DNA of 64,000 nt. Source: Carnegiea gigantea. Its lineage: Eukaryota > Streptophyta > Magnoliopsida > Caryophyllales > Cactaceae. Both the position numbers and the translations under genes were made by a program. Shown piece after piece: positions 47,660 to 59,903 of the stretch (its first letter is position 1; every line of letters begins with the position of its first letter). Location of the stretch: positions 807,501 to 871,500 of the forward strand of contig JAKOGI010000083.1 in the NCBI GenBank assembly GCA_029747015.1, in the 5' to 3' direction. Below the pieces are notes generated by a model. It worked only from the letters and a program-made list of their open reading frames with translations, had not been told where the DNA came from and searched no databases.

Positions 47660-48540
47660 GTCTTACACATGCCCAAAATCCAGATTCAAACCAAAAATCC
47701 TAACCCCAATCGCCCTCTGCCTGAATCTCCACATCGGCTCAGAAAGCAAATAAGATGTAGAAAAGGAAAATAAAGGGAACTAGGACCATACCTATTAGAC
47801 GACACCAGGGAGGGGTGGTGCGTGACCGTCACGCGCCGTCGACGAAGGTCGTTTCACGATCTTCTTCCCCCCCAAACCCCGCATCATCGTCGATCTATGC
47901 AGCCATAGAAAGAAAACCGGAGAAACGCACCGGGGAGGGGTGGGGCGTGAACGTCACGCACCACCGACGAATGTCGTTTCACGATCTTCTTCTTCCCAAA
48001 ACCCCGCATCATCGCCGATCTACACAGCCATAGAAAGAAAACCAGAGAAACGCCATCATTGCAAGCGCGTGAGCCCATGCGCCACCACCACAGTGGTGCG
48101 TTAGGCGCATGGTTCCTTTCTTATACTCGGTTTCGGCCGACCTACACAACCGCAGTGGTGGTTCTCATCCGATTATCGTAGATCAAGGCTCGTGGATTTT
48201 TTTTTGGGGGTCGGCGGTGTTTTTGCATCACTTGGGTGGTTTTTTAATCAACGAACCGATAACGGTGGTGGTGGTTGCCGTAGCCAAGGCGTCAAAACCC
48301 AAGAAAGGATCTCGGTTCTGCAATTTCTGGGTATGGCGTCCATAGCTAGGTCGAGAGTAAGAGAGAGGATTCAAGAGGCAGGCATAGAGGAGAGAGAGAG
48401 AATGAGGCTGGCAGAGAGGGGAGAGAGAGAGAGAGTGAAGATAAGTTTAATGGAAACATGTTACTCAGTCTCATATATAAAAGTCGCGCCCTCCCCCTAA
48501 TTTTGGGCCCCCTCCCCACAATTTGTTGGATCAAAACCTA
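47660..48540. other. GC-rich insert in the Helitron 5' region, possible captured host fragment
   Basis: Composition jumps from AT-rich to GC-rich, with CpG-containing words, an exon-like texture and a GA-rich stretch at 48350-48445 (GAGAGAGAG). Two 125-bp tandem units (47803-47927 and 47928-48052) open it. Helitrons often carry pieces of host genes. No protein family was recognised in any frame. Confidence 0.5.
47803..48052. repeat. Two 125-bp tandem units
   Basis: Both units begin CACC(A/G)GGGAGGGGTGG and share GTCGTTTCACGATCTTCTTC, CCCCGCATCATCG and CAGCCATAGAAAGAAAACC. They differ at a limited number of sites, so the duplication is rather recent compared with its surroundings. Confidence 0.9.
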
Positions 48541-48729
48541 GATGTATGGATTACTATGTGGCTGAATTTGTATTCTTTATTATGTTCTCAACTATATGAC
48601 TGAAATTTGGACATCAAAATGTCTTATTCAAAAAAAATATCTATTTTGTGGTTTAGTCAACTTCCAGCTGTACAATGAAGTTATTTGAAAAACCAAATGC
48701 TTTCCCCCCTCAAAGTGATTAGATAATAT
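48541..48729. other. Spacer before the tandem array
   Basis: Contains one partial word of the array (CAGCTGTACAATGAAG at 48666) but no full unit. Confidence 0.4.
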
Positions 48730-51700
48730 TTGTTTAATGTCTTTCATGTCTATTATTTAAGTGAAAAAGGAAATCGAATAAAAAAATGCAACAAAAATAA
48801 ACAAAACTTAAATCAGCTGAAAATAAAAATAAAAACAAATCCATTTATTTCATTTAGTAGGATTGAATATCAAAGTAATCAAATTAGCAATGCAACATCG
48901 TGTACTCTCCCAAGAAATAAAATGTAGAAGATTACTATCAGTAATTAGAATTCAAATTGGGATACTACCAACTACCATGAAAATCATTATTCCAATATAA
49001 TTATATTACATTATGTCTTTCATGTTTAATATTTAAGCGAAAAAGGAAATTGAATAAAAAAATGCAACAAAAATAAACAAAACTTAAATCAACTGAAAAT
49101 AAAAATAAAAACAAATCCATTTATTTCGTTTAGTAGGATTGAATTTCAAAGTAATCAAATTAGCAATGCAACATCGTGTATCCTCCCAAGAAATAAAACG
49201 TAGAAGATTACTATCAATAATTAGAATTCAAATTGGGATACCAACAACTATCATGAAAATCGTTATTCCAATATAACTACATTACATTACGTCCTTCATG
49301 TTTAATATTTAAGTGAAAAAGGAAATCGAATAAAAAAATGCGACAAAATAAACAAAAGTTAAATCAACTGAAAATAAAAAAACAAATCCATTTATTTCAT
49401 TTAGTATGATTGAATATCAAAGGAATCAAATTAGCAATGCAACATCATGTACTCCCCCTCGAAAAAATAAAAACAGTTGTACGATGAATTTCACGTGGAT
49501 ATTGCATGATATAGGCTTCTTTTATATCCAATTAAGTCTTATATATTCATTTTTCTCCCCCCCCCAATATATTGATCCCGAGAGAATATTAATAGCTAAT
49601 TTTTTCTGCCTTTTTAAATAATATTAATTCCTAGGTGATTATCGAATCTCTTTAGCCGGCCATTGACTTTTGGAATTTTCAGGTATTTTCAATATATATA
49701 TATATAGATATAGATTAGCATGTATCAAATTTTGTTTATTCAATTGTATGTTCTACTTTTTTTGTATATCTTGGTGAAGGGCGGCTATGTTGGTTTGATT
49801 TATAAACATTGTGATTTCGCTATCAAATATAACTATATTACATTATGTCTTTCATGTTTAATATTTAAATATTGAATTTGATATACTAAATGTAATTTAT
49901 TTGAAAAATCAAACGGTTTACTAATGACTACCATGAAAATCATTATTCCTAAGCTAGAGCCTGATGATAAAAATGCATAAGAAAAAAAATTAAATTCAAC
50001 TGAAAATAAAAACTCCATTCAATTTATAAACGTTGTGATTTCGCTATGCAATATAACTATATTACATTATGTCTTTCATGTTTATTATTTAAATATTGAA
50101 TTTTGATATACTAAATGTAATTTATTTGAAAAATCAAACGCTTTACTAACAACTATCATGAAAATCATTATTTCTAATCTAGAGTCTGATGATAAGAATG
50201 CATAAGAAAAAAATTTAAATTCAACTAAGAATAAAAACTCCATTCAATTTATAACCGTTGTGATTTCACTGTCAAATATAACTATATTACATTATCTCTT
50301 TCATGTGTAATATTGAAGTGAAAAAGGAAATCGAATAAAAAAATGCAACAAAAATAAACAAAACTTAAATCAACTAAAAATAAAAATAAAAACAAATCCA
50401 TTTATTTCGTTTAGTAGGATTGAATATCAAAATAATCAAATTAGCAATGTATCATCGTGTACCCTCACCCCAAGAAATAAAATGTAGAGGATTACTTTCA
50501 ATAATTAGAATTCAAACTGGGATACTAACAACTACCATGAAAATTATTATTCTAATATAACTATATTACAATATGTCTTTCATGTTTAATATTTAAGTGA
50601 AAAAGGAAATCGAATAAAAAAATGCAACAAAAATAAACAAAAGTTAAATCAACCGAAAATAAAAAAAACAAATCCATTTATTTCATTGAATATCAAAGTA
50701 ATCAAATTAGCAATGCAACATCATGTACCCCCTCAAAAAAGTAAAAACAGTTGTACAATGAAGTTCACATGGATATTGCATGATATAGGCTTCTTTTATA
50801 TCCACTTAAGTCTTCTATATCCATTTTTCTCCTGCCCCAATATATTGATCCTGAGAGAATATTAATAGCTAATTTTTTTTCCTGCCTTTTTAAATAATAC
50901 TAATTCCTAGGTGATGATCGAATCTCTTTGGCCATTGACCTTTGAAATTTTCAGGTATTTTCAATATATATACATATAGATTAGCATGTATCAAATTTTG
51001 TTTATTCAATTGTATGTTCTACTCTTTTTATATCTCTTGGCGGAGGGCGGCTATGCTGATATAAACGTTGTGATTTCCCTATCCAATATAACTATATTAC
51101 ATTATGTCTTTGATGTTTAATATTTAAATATTAAATTTTGATATACTAAATGTAATTTATTTGAAAAATCAAATGCTTTACTAACAACTGCCATGAAAAT
51201 CATTATTCCTAATCTAGAGCCAGCCTGATGACAAAAATGCATAAGAAAAAAAATTAAATTCAACTGAAAATAAAAACTCCATTCAATTTATAAACGTTGT
51301 GATTTCGCTATGCAATATAACTATATTACATTACGTCTTTCATGCTTAATATTTAAATATTGGATTTTGATATACTAAATGTAATTTATTTGAAAAATCA
51401 AACGCTTTCATGAAAATCATTATTCCTAATCTAGAGCCTGATGATAAGAATGCATAAGAAAAAAAAATTAAATTCAACCAAAAATAAAAACTCCATTCAA
51501 TTTATAAACGTTGTGATTTCACTGTCCAATATAACTATATACATATGTTTTTCATCTGTAATATTGAGGTGAAAAAGGAAATCGAATAAAAAAAATGCAA
51601 CAAATACAAACAAAACTTAAATCAAGTGAAAATAAAAATAAAAACAAATCCATTTATTTTGTTTAGTAGGATTGAATATCAAAGTAATCAAATTAGCAAT

Positions 51701-51990
51701 GCAACATCGTGTACCCCCCAAGAAATAAAATGTAGAAGATTACTATCAATAATTAGAATTCAAACTGCGATACTAACAACTACCATGAAAATCATTATTC
51801 CAATATAACTATATTACATTATGCCTTTCATGTTTAATATTTAAGCGAAAAAGGAAATCGAACAAAAAAATGCAACAAAAATAAACAAAAGTTAAATTAA
51901 CTGAAAATAAAAATAAAAACAAATCCATTGATTTCATTTAGTATGATTGAATATCAAAGTAATCAAATTAGCAATGCAACATCGCGTAAA
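48730..51990. repeat. Higher-order tandem repeat array in the Helitron
   Basis: Two unit types alternate. Type A (about 275-300 bp) carries GAAAAAGGAAATCGAATAAA, ACAAATCCATTTATTTC, GTAATCAAATTAGCAATGCA and TAGAATTCAAA(T/C)TG. Type B (about 215-240 bp) carries GATATACTAAATGTAATTTA, CATTATTCCTAATCTAGAGC and AAAACTCCATTCAATTTATA. The set of A units, a linker with CAGTTGTAC(G/A)ATGAA and GGATATTGCATGATATAGGC, and B units recurs with a period near 1.27 kb (linkers at about 49470 and 50748). Units are diverged. The plus strand is A-rich and there are no meaningful ORFs. Confidence 0.85.
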
Positions 51991-52186
51991 TAAAGGTACA
52001 TGAATATCTAAAATATTGAATATTAAAACTACATAATATTTTAAATATAACTTAATCCATTAGAGGTAATCGTACACTTAAACACATTATGAGTGACATA
52101 CATACCTAAGCACATGATCTTCCCTTTATAGACTTCACATGCATGCCTTTGAAACTGAAAGATCCTTAAAAATCCTTCATGTAGTC
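51991..52186 (+). other. Possible promoter/leader of the Helitron Rep gene
   Basis: AT-rich DNA between the end of the tandem array and the first in-frame ATG of the Rep reading at 52187. No clear TATA box can be assigned. Confidence 0.35.
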
Positions 52187-52331
52187 ATGGAAAGAGATCC
52201 ACCAAGTAGTCAAAGAATTCAAAATGGTTTAAAAAATAGGCTAGCTCGGCTTAATACAAGATGGAGGATATTTACCCGGCATAATCAAGATGAGATAGCT
52301 ACATGATATATGCAAGAACGTGAACGACATC
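52187..52331 (+). pseudogene. N-terminal part of the Helitron Rep/helicase gene
   Basis: The ATG at 52187 opens MERDPPSSQRIQNG, followed by NRLARLNTRWRIFTRHNQDE and, after one in-frame stop at about 52307, YMQERERH. The reading is cut at 52331 by a solo LTR and goes on at 55438 in the same frame. N-terminal regions of plant Helitron proteins are arginine- and glutamine-rich like this. The start is the first ATG of the reading, and an upstream exon cannot be excluded. Confidence 0.7.
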
Positions 52332-53264
52332 TGTAATACCCGGGATTTTATCTCCTTTGATAAGCCGATTTATATCGTTATAAATTGAACTAATATCGAT
52401 GAAGTCTGCCCGAGTGCTGATTTTATTGAAAGAAATATTAGTATTCTCATTATTATTAGTTTTATTGGTATTAAGGATTATTATCGGGCACTACATTGAA
52501 CACATTTTCGAATATGACTAGAATGTCGAACTGTGGGAACCATCCTGCAATTTATTGAATCGAACCTTAATATAATCAAAAGGCGAATAATCGACCGATG
52601 ATTATATTAATAGTTTCAGTTTAAGATTTGGAGGTCAGAAAATTGGATTTATGATACAGTGGGTTGGTGTTATTATCAGTAGACAAAACAAAAGGAGGAA
52701 AAAAAAAAGAAAAAGAAAAAAAAATAAAAAGGGGCCGAAGCCCCCTTCTTCTCGGAGAAGGGTCGCTAAGAGAGGAAGGGGGCTCCCAACCACACCACGC
52801 ACCGGGAGAGGGCCAGAGAGGCACCGGCGGGGTCGCTGGCGCCCGGCCGACGCGCGCCCGGCCGTTCCCCTCCCCGGTCGTCGCCCGAACCCGAGCCAGA
52901 GTCAAAGGCAGCGAGAGAAGGGAGTCGTGGGTCAAGGCTTGGGGACCCCAACCCCGGGCGACTGCCACCAGCGCGGCCACTCGCCAGACACCGGTGCTGG
53001 GGGTGGCGAGCAGAGACGGTAAGAGGAGGAGAGAGAGAGGAAGCAGTAGCAGGGCAACAAAGGGGACCGAACCCACACCGAGCCAACCTGAATCAAACCG
53101 TAAGATGGGTCCTTTAGCTTGAATTCGAGGTGGGTTCCCTCTTCCTCCTATTTATTGTTAATTTTAATGAAAGTTTATTAATTATAGTTCATTCAGATTG
53201 AATTGGAACTGATTATTTATGACGTGAGGAAACTGTAGTGTAAATTGAACGATGCCTAGTGTAT

Positions 53265-53660
53265 ATATATTGATCGTATTGAACAAGTTTATCGATTATA
53301 TATAGTTTATCGATTATGTGAAATGTATTCGATTATATATACAGTTTATCGATTATATGAGAGTTATTCGATTATATAACGTTTATCGATTTATAGGAAA
53401 TTTAGTGATTTATCGATTTATATGAAGCTTAGTGATTTATCGCTTTATATGAAGTTTAGTGATTTATCGATTTATGTGAAGTTCAGTGATTTATCGATTA
53501 TATAAAGTTTAGTGATTGGATATAGTCTTTCGGTTATATGAATTTATCAACTCTATATACAGTTTATCGATTATATAAAAATTATCAATCATATCAAGTT
53601 TAATGATTATATGTCGTTATCGATTATAGGAAGTTTATTGATTTTATATAGTTCATTGAT
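53265..53660. repeat. AT-rich array with TTTATCGATTATAT motif
   Basis: About 20 imperfect copies of a 15-30 bp unit with the core (A/G)TTTATCGATTATAT and the variant TTTAGTGATTTATCGATTTA. It is confined to the solo LTR. Confidence 0.85.
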
Positions 53661-53939
53661 TACATGCATTCATCGTTTGTAGTGCTTGCTTAGAGATGAT
53701 ATAGTTATGAATGCTTGTTTACTTGATTCCCAAATGCTTCTAAATGTTTTATCGGTCGCATGTTTTCATTGACAAGTCATCGGTAATGAAATAACCCTAA
53801 AACATCGGGTCGGTGAGATAGAGTAATGAGCATAGGTTACATTGCGTCAATTGGATTCTTAGTGTAACCAACCCAGTATTTCCTTTTAAAGTTTACATAG
53901 AACTTCAACTTCAATATTTCAAAGTTCAGTGTTTATTAC

Positions 53940-54365
53940 TCTGTCAGTGGGCAGTGACTTCAGAGTTCAATGTTTCATAGTTCTGCCAACAGGCAGAACT
54001 ATCAAAGTCCAAAGTTCATAGTTCTGCCAACAGGCAGAAGTTTCAAAGTCCAAAGTTTCAAAGTCCAAAGTTCATAGTTCTGCCAACAGGCAGAAGTTTC
54101 AAAGTCTAAAGTTCATAGTTCTACCAATAGGCAGAAGTTCCAAAGTCCAAAGTTAAAGTTCATAGTTCTGCCAATAGGCAGAAGTTCCAAAGTGCAGTGT
54201 TCATAGCTCTGCCAGTGTGCAGATGATCCAAAGTTCAACGTTTCATACGTATAGTCCTACCAAATGTTTCATAGTTTATCAATGGTGTTACAGCTCTATA
54301 GTTCTACCAGCAGGTAGAGAACTTAAAGTTTATATATCCTACAGTTCCGCCAAGCAGCCAGTAGA
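53940..54365. repeat. Hairpin-forming tandem array in the solo LTR
   Basis: Repeats of about 35-45 bp carry TTCTGCCAACAGGCAGAA, a 7-bp stem with a 4-base loop, linked by TTTCAAAGTCCAAAGTTCATA. At least five good copies lie between 53980 and 54190, and degenerate copies lie on both sides. In the copy at 54302 the stem is TCTACC paired with GGTAGA, so a G-C pair has become A-T on both sides. Confidence 0.85.
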
Positions 54366-55437
54366 GATCTTACCAATCACATGACATAGTATTTGTTTCA
54401 CCGTATGGTTATTATTCCATGTTGTAACATGGAAATTTACTCCTATTTATGACCTGTCATTGTATATGGTAGTGGTATCATGGTGGTGGTGATTTCATCG
54501 CATTGAGCATGACGATGGTTTTAATATTATTACTAAACTCATATAGCTTATTGCTTGACAACATCTTCAATGAAGTTTAGTGACTATATACGACATAAAT
54601 TATATGTACGGAAATAAGCCTTAATAATGTACGGAGTAATGTATATAAAGTTTTGACGATTTTCGTAATAGATATTCCAGCAAGTGATATTTATGGGTTA
54701 AACTCCTCGATTTTCATTGCGTTTATCGTTTTTATGAATGTCTCATGGAAGTTTATTAAGTATAGCTACTTTCAAGTTTAAGCGGGTGGTGCAAAGGCTA
54801 TTTCTCTTGCATTATGATTGGAACATACTGTACGATTGGTGAGTTCTTCAAAGAGAAGGAATTACGAACAGTTGTCGTAAGTTATTATTGCATTTAAGTA
54901 TTGTTTTAGGGAAAGGGATTATCCACTGAGCGATGATTGCTCATTCCCATTTATTATGATTCCCTTCCCAGGTTTCTGAAATAACAGGTAAAGGTGGGTC
55001 CACGTAAGCCGAGATGGAGTCATTGCTGTCCTAAGGGTAAAGGTATGAGCTTGTATGTGAACTGCAAAATGTATTATGATGTAACGACGTGTAATTTCAG
55101 CTCTTGTGTGCCTGTATTGCATTTCATTTAAAGTCGCTCTGTAAGGCCGTGTGAGCCACCATCTAAGTTGCCCAGGGCTGTACTTTTCATTGTTCATTTG
55201 TTTAAGCATTGAACTGCACTGGTTGTGATGCTCCGGCCGGGTGGCCCGTAGAGCTGTGAACTCCGATGGGTAGCCGTTGAGTTCGTTAGCCTTTATTGTT
55301 ATGTTTTAGTGCAGGGAAATTATTGTAAGGCTTTAAGTCTGGAAAATGGTCAAGTTTCAGGGGAAACTCTATCCGTTTCTTCTCAGGATTTAAAGAAAAA
55401 CGCTGACACTCCTAGCCATAGGGTTGAGGGCATTACA

Positions 55438-58400
55438 ACATCAAGCAGAAGCGAGAGCATTACAATTGGCCATATCACGTGCTACATCAAACACTACTAA
55501 TCTACAAAGTGAACATCTGGCACTACCTACTACTCTAAACTCTAACCACCCACATAGAACATTTAGAGAGTGATGGTCATTCACCGAAAAGATGGTTTCA
55601 TATAGCCACTGCAAAGCTACTATGTGGTTAGGTGAAAAGATTAGAAGTAGCAGCATTTCTTAGCCGCGATTCACCTTATGTTGTCAAAATGGGCAAGTCA
55701 TCTTGTCAAGCCTGCCTCCAGCTCCTCCCCCGCTAGACACATTACTAAATGATCCAAATTTCTCCCGATATATTAGAGCTTACAACCCAATATTATCATT
55801 TACTTCAATGGGTGGGACAATTGACTACGCTGTAAGGGACGGTCATGGTCCTTACTCCTTCCGTATCAGTGGCCAAAACTACTATCACATTGGTTCTTTA
55901 CTGCCGACACAAGGAAGAAAGCCAAGATTTGCTCAATTATACATCTACAATACACACGGTGAAGTACGACACCGATGCAGGGCTTTGAATAGCTAGCAAA
56001 GTGTTAACGATGTTGATGTGACCATTTTGGAGGCATTACAACGAATGCTTGATTCAACAAATCCTTATGTGCAGGTCTTTCGAAATGCGCGGGATGTCTT
56101 ACATGCCAACAATATTGTAGACTTAAGAATATGCATCATCGAAGCACGGCTAGGGCGCTAATACACAAGACCCACGACAGATGAAGTGGCAGCTCTCATA
56201 GTGGGTGGTGAGCATACTGATGGGGAAATTCAAGACATCATTGTCTGAAAGATAGATGGAAACTTATAGCATATATATGAAACTCACCCATCTTATATGC
56301 CTCTCCAATATCCCCTTTTATTTCCATATGGAACTGATGGTTGGTCTGAACACATTCCATGCGTTGAAGGGTCAAGCAGTAATAGAAGATATGTCACAAT
56401 GCGAGAGTTCTATGCATTCTTGATACAATATCGAGTGAATGAGTGGAACATTTTACTTCGTTCTAGTCGTTTATTTTTACAATTCATTGTTGATTATTAT
56501 GCTATAACAGAAGCATGGAGATTGAATTACATACGGAGTCACCAAGGTACACTCCAAGCTGATTTGTACAGTGGTCTACAAGATGTAATTACTACTAGAG
56601 AGAATGATCCTACTGCAGTTGGAAAGAGGTTAATATTAACCGCAAATTTCACGGGGGGCCCATGTTACATGAGGTAACACTTTCCTGATGCAATGGCCAT
56701 TTGTTGTCAACTAGGCTATCTAGATTTTTTTGTGACATGTACTTGCAACCCGAACTTGCCTAAAATTATAAAAGCACTATCCCAACAACCTAGCCAATGC
56801 GCCAACGATCGACCTGACATTGTAACTCGAGTATTTCGCTTAAAGCTGAAAGAGCTGACTCGAGATTTTAAGGAGAAAAATTTATTTGGCAAAGTCATTC
56901 CAGGTATGTTTCTCCCCCAACTCTTCATTGTACACATACATATCACTATTTATTCTATCACTCAAGTTTGTCATTTTTCCTATTCACAGATATACATGTT
57001 ATTGAATTCCAAAAGCGAGGCTTACCGCATGCTCATATTTTCCTTACTTTAGCAAATGAGGATAAGCCAACTTGTGCAGAAGACATTGATAACATTATAT
57101 ATGCTGAGTTACCTGATAATGTTAGTGACCTCTACCATTTGAAACAGTTATAAGACACATGATTCATGGTCCATGTGGTAATGGTGTTTCTTATGCCCCA
57201 AGTATGGAGGGTAGTAAGTGCACAAAATATTATCTAAAGACCTTCTCTAATGAGACCATTATTGAAGATAATGGGTTTGTTAAATATAGGCATAGAGACG
57301 ATGGGAGAAGTGTAACAATTCGTGGTATGAACATTGATAATAGGTGGGTTGTACCATACAATCATGACCTTTGTGTCAAATATGACGTGCATATAAATGT
57401 TGAGCGCTGTGCTCAAAAGAAGTTTATTAAGTATCTTCACAAGTATATGTATAAGGGACCTGATCGAGCAACTATTGTTATTGACGACAATGCTCACAGT
57501 ATCGAGGATGGAGCAGGACCTTCATATAGACGGGTTAATGAAATACAACAGTATTTAGATTGTCATTATGTCTCACCCGTAGATGCAATTTGGAGAATAT
57601 TTGAGTTTGATATAACACATCGTTACCCATCTGTCAAATTGCTACAATACCACTTACCAGGACAACAATATATTGTCTTCAACGATCGAAATGACCTTCA
57701 CGATGTGGTGAATCAAGCAACAGAGAAGGTGACAATCCTTATTGGGTGGTTTCGCGTAAATATAGCAGATATGAATGCAAGAAGATATACCTATGCAGAA
57801 TTCCCAGCTTATTACGTATGGAGTAAGAGCTTTAAGAAATGGACTATAAGAAAACAAAGGGTTTACATTGGTCGAATACCATAATGCTCACCCTAACATG
57901 GGGGAAAGATATTATCTGAGAATATTGTTGCATATTGTTCAGGGTGTAACATGTTACGAAGACTTAAGAACTGTTAATGGAACCCTGCATTCAACCTTCA
58001 AAGAAGCTCGCTTAGCACGTAGGTTGTTAGATGACACTAATGAGTGGGATGAAGCATTGATAGAAGCATCAACATGGGCAACTGGGGCCGAACTGAGGAG
58101 TATGTTTTATTCAATGCGTACGTTCTCAGAAGTGGGACAACCTGATCAATTATGGGAGGCATATTAGGAAGATCTCACTGATGACCTTCCCAGAAGGTTA
58201 CAACGAGAGCAAAGAAATCCCCAACTGGAGATAAGCAGTGAACAGGTGGGAAACCTTGGATTGTATGAGTTTGAATTAATTTTGAATAAAAATGAAGGTC
58301 ATTAAGGGACTATCCTCCTATGCCCTTACCTTCACCTGAGATGTTACGGCGAATAGGTAATAGACTTATGAGGGAGCAACTTGACTATGATGTATCAACA

Positions 58401-59903
58401 AAGAAAGACAACCTTAACATGTCCCTTCGAACACTAAATCAGGATCAAATGCGAGTTTTTCAATCAATAACTACGTCAAACGAACGTGAAGAGGGAGGCT
58501 ACTTCTTCATTTATGGTAGTAGTGGCACAGGGAAGACATAACTTTAGAAAGCTGTTATTGCTTATATCAGGTCCAAGGGGTTAATGGTGCTTTCAGTGGC
58601 ATCCTCTGGTATAGCGACTTTGTTGCTGTCTATGGGAAAAATAGCTCATTCGATGTTCAAGATACCAATTGATATGCATGAGACATCTGTTTGCTTAATT
58701 TCAAAACAATCTGAATTAGCAAAACTAATAAAGGAAACATCATTGATAATATGGGACGACGCTCCTATGACTCATCACTACATATTTGAAGCTGTTGAGT
58801 GCACCTTCAGGTACATTTGTTCTACCAATGAACCTTTTGGGGGAAAATTGCTCATTTTTGGAAGTGATTTTAGGCAAGTGCTTCCGATCGTAACTAAAGA
58901 TAATCGGCCAGATGTAGTTGCTGCATCAATCTCAAAAGCAGTATTTTGGCCTTATTGTAGTATGCTACATCTCAGGCTGAACATGAGGCTAATGAATTCA
59001 AACTTAAGTTATGATGCACAAGCACGATTGTGTAGTTTTGCCGAATGGACCATAAATGTTGGTAATGGTTCAATATGAGGGTATCCATTTTTAGGAAGTA
59101 GCGAGCCAGATTGGATATAGATTCCTGAAGCATTCATCATCAACAATGACAACAACGGTTTTACAAATTTGATAGAGTTTGTGTACCTAAATTTACTTCA
59201 TAGATACTAAGATGAGCAATACTTTCAAGATCGTTCTATACTGGCACCATTAAACACAGATGTCGATGATTTGAATTCTCGGATCCTAGCGATACTTCCG
59301 GGTAGTAGCCGCACATATTTGAGTTCTGACACATTCTTACCATGTACTACCAATTCTCACATTGATGATATTAATCCACCAGAACTGTTACACGGCATGA
59401 ACTTTTCGGGTTTCCCAAATCATGAAGTTGAGCTGAAAGTTGGGGCTCCAGTTGTTCTTTTAAGAAACCTTGATCCTTCAATTGGCTTATGCAATGGCAC
59501 TCGTTTGACTATTCAAAGACTTGGAAGTAAGGTCATCCAAGTAAAAATCTTGATTGGTCGAAATGTAGGACAAACGGTAACAATCCCACATACTGATCTA
59601 AGTCCTTCGGATAAGGATTCACCATTTGCATTGAAGAGAAGACAATTCCCTTTGAAATTGGCATTTGCAATGACGATTAACAAAAGTCGAGGTCAAACGT
59701 TGCAATCTGTAGGTGTATATCTACCAAAACCTGTATTCTCGCATGGTCAATTATATGTTGCAATCTCTCGCGTCACTTCACCTACAGGGCTAAGGTTTTT
59801 GATTTGTAATAAAAAGGATGTGCCTAATAATATGACCAAGAATATCGTCTACCGTGAAGTTTTTAACGATGTTGATGATTCTTGGTTAGTTCCAGTCCAT
59901 TAA
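55438..59903 (+). pseudogene. Helitron Rep/helicase (RepHel), main part
   Basis: A rolling-circle initiator joined to a Pif1-type helicase, the transposase of Helitrons. In order: a zinc-finger-like N-part (about 55500-55990); the Helitron-like N domain (about 56297-56903) with PLLFPYGTDGW and DFFVTCTCNPNLPKI; an 86-bp GT-AG intron (56904-56989); the HUH motif EFQKRGLPHAHIFL (His-Ala-His at 57028-57036); and the Rep tyrosine motif KYLHKYMYKG (57429-57458). The helicase follows, with Walker A GSSGTGKT (58515-58538), Walker B IIWDDAP (58746-58766), GSDFRQVLP and, at the end, INKSRGQTLQSVGVYL and GQLYVAISRV. In-frame stops (for example after CYMR near 56676, and at 58539 and 58545) and frameshifts (near 57150, 57880 and 58300) disable it. 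The residue after the Walker B Asp is Asp where Glu is usual. Confidence 0.93.
56904..56989 (+). other. Intron in the Rep domain
   Basis: GTATGT at the left and TTCACAG at the right. Removal joins CCAG to ATATACAT, giving P-D-I-H-V-I-E-F-Q in the frame that reaches the HUH motif. The fit with other plant Helitron proteins supports it. Confidence 0.75.

Larger units (their letters stand above)
52332..55437. mobile_element. Solo LTR, 3.1 kb, inside the Helitron Rep gene
   Basis: Starts TGTAATACCCGGG and ends GAGGGCATTACA, so the tips form an inverted repeat beginning TG and ending CA. It is flanked by ACATC on both sides (52327-52331 and 55438-55442), a perfect 5-bp target duplication. TGTAATACCC tips are known from plant Gypsy LTRs. 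No gag or pol sequence lies within it, so it is one LTR left after recombination between two. Its interior has a GC-rich part (about 52735-53050), an AT-rich array (53265-53660) and a hairpin array (53940-54360). Open frames in the GC-rich part exist on both strands but resemble nothing known. Confidence 0.9.

Noticed and set aside
48730..51990. CRISPR-like repeat/spacer array
   Set aside because: Units are long, diverged and adjacent, with no short identical repeats separated by unique spacers; the DNA is plant nuclear.
52621..53122. Overlapping ORFs of about 100-150 codons on both strands
   Set aside because: They lie in the GC-rich part of a solo LTR. All frames are open because stop codons are rare in GC-rich DNA, and no domain is recognisable.
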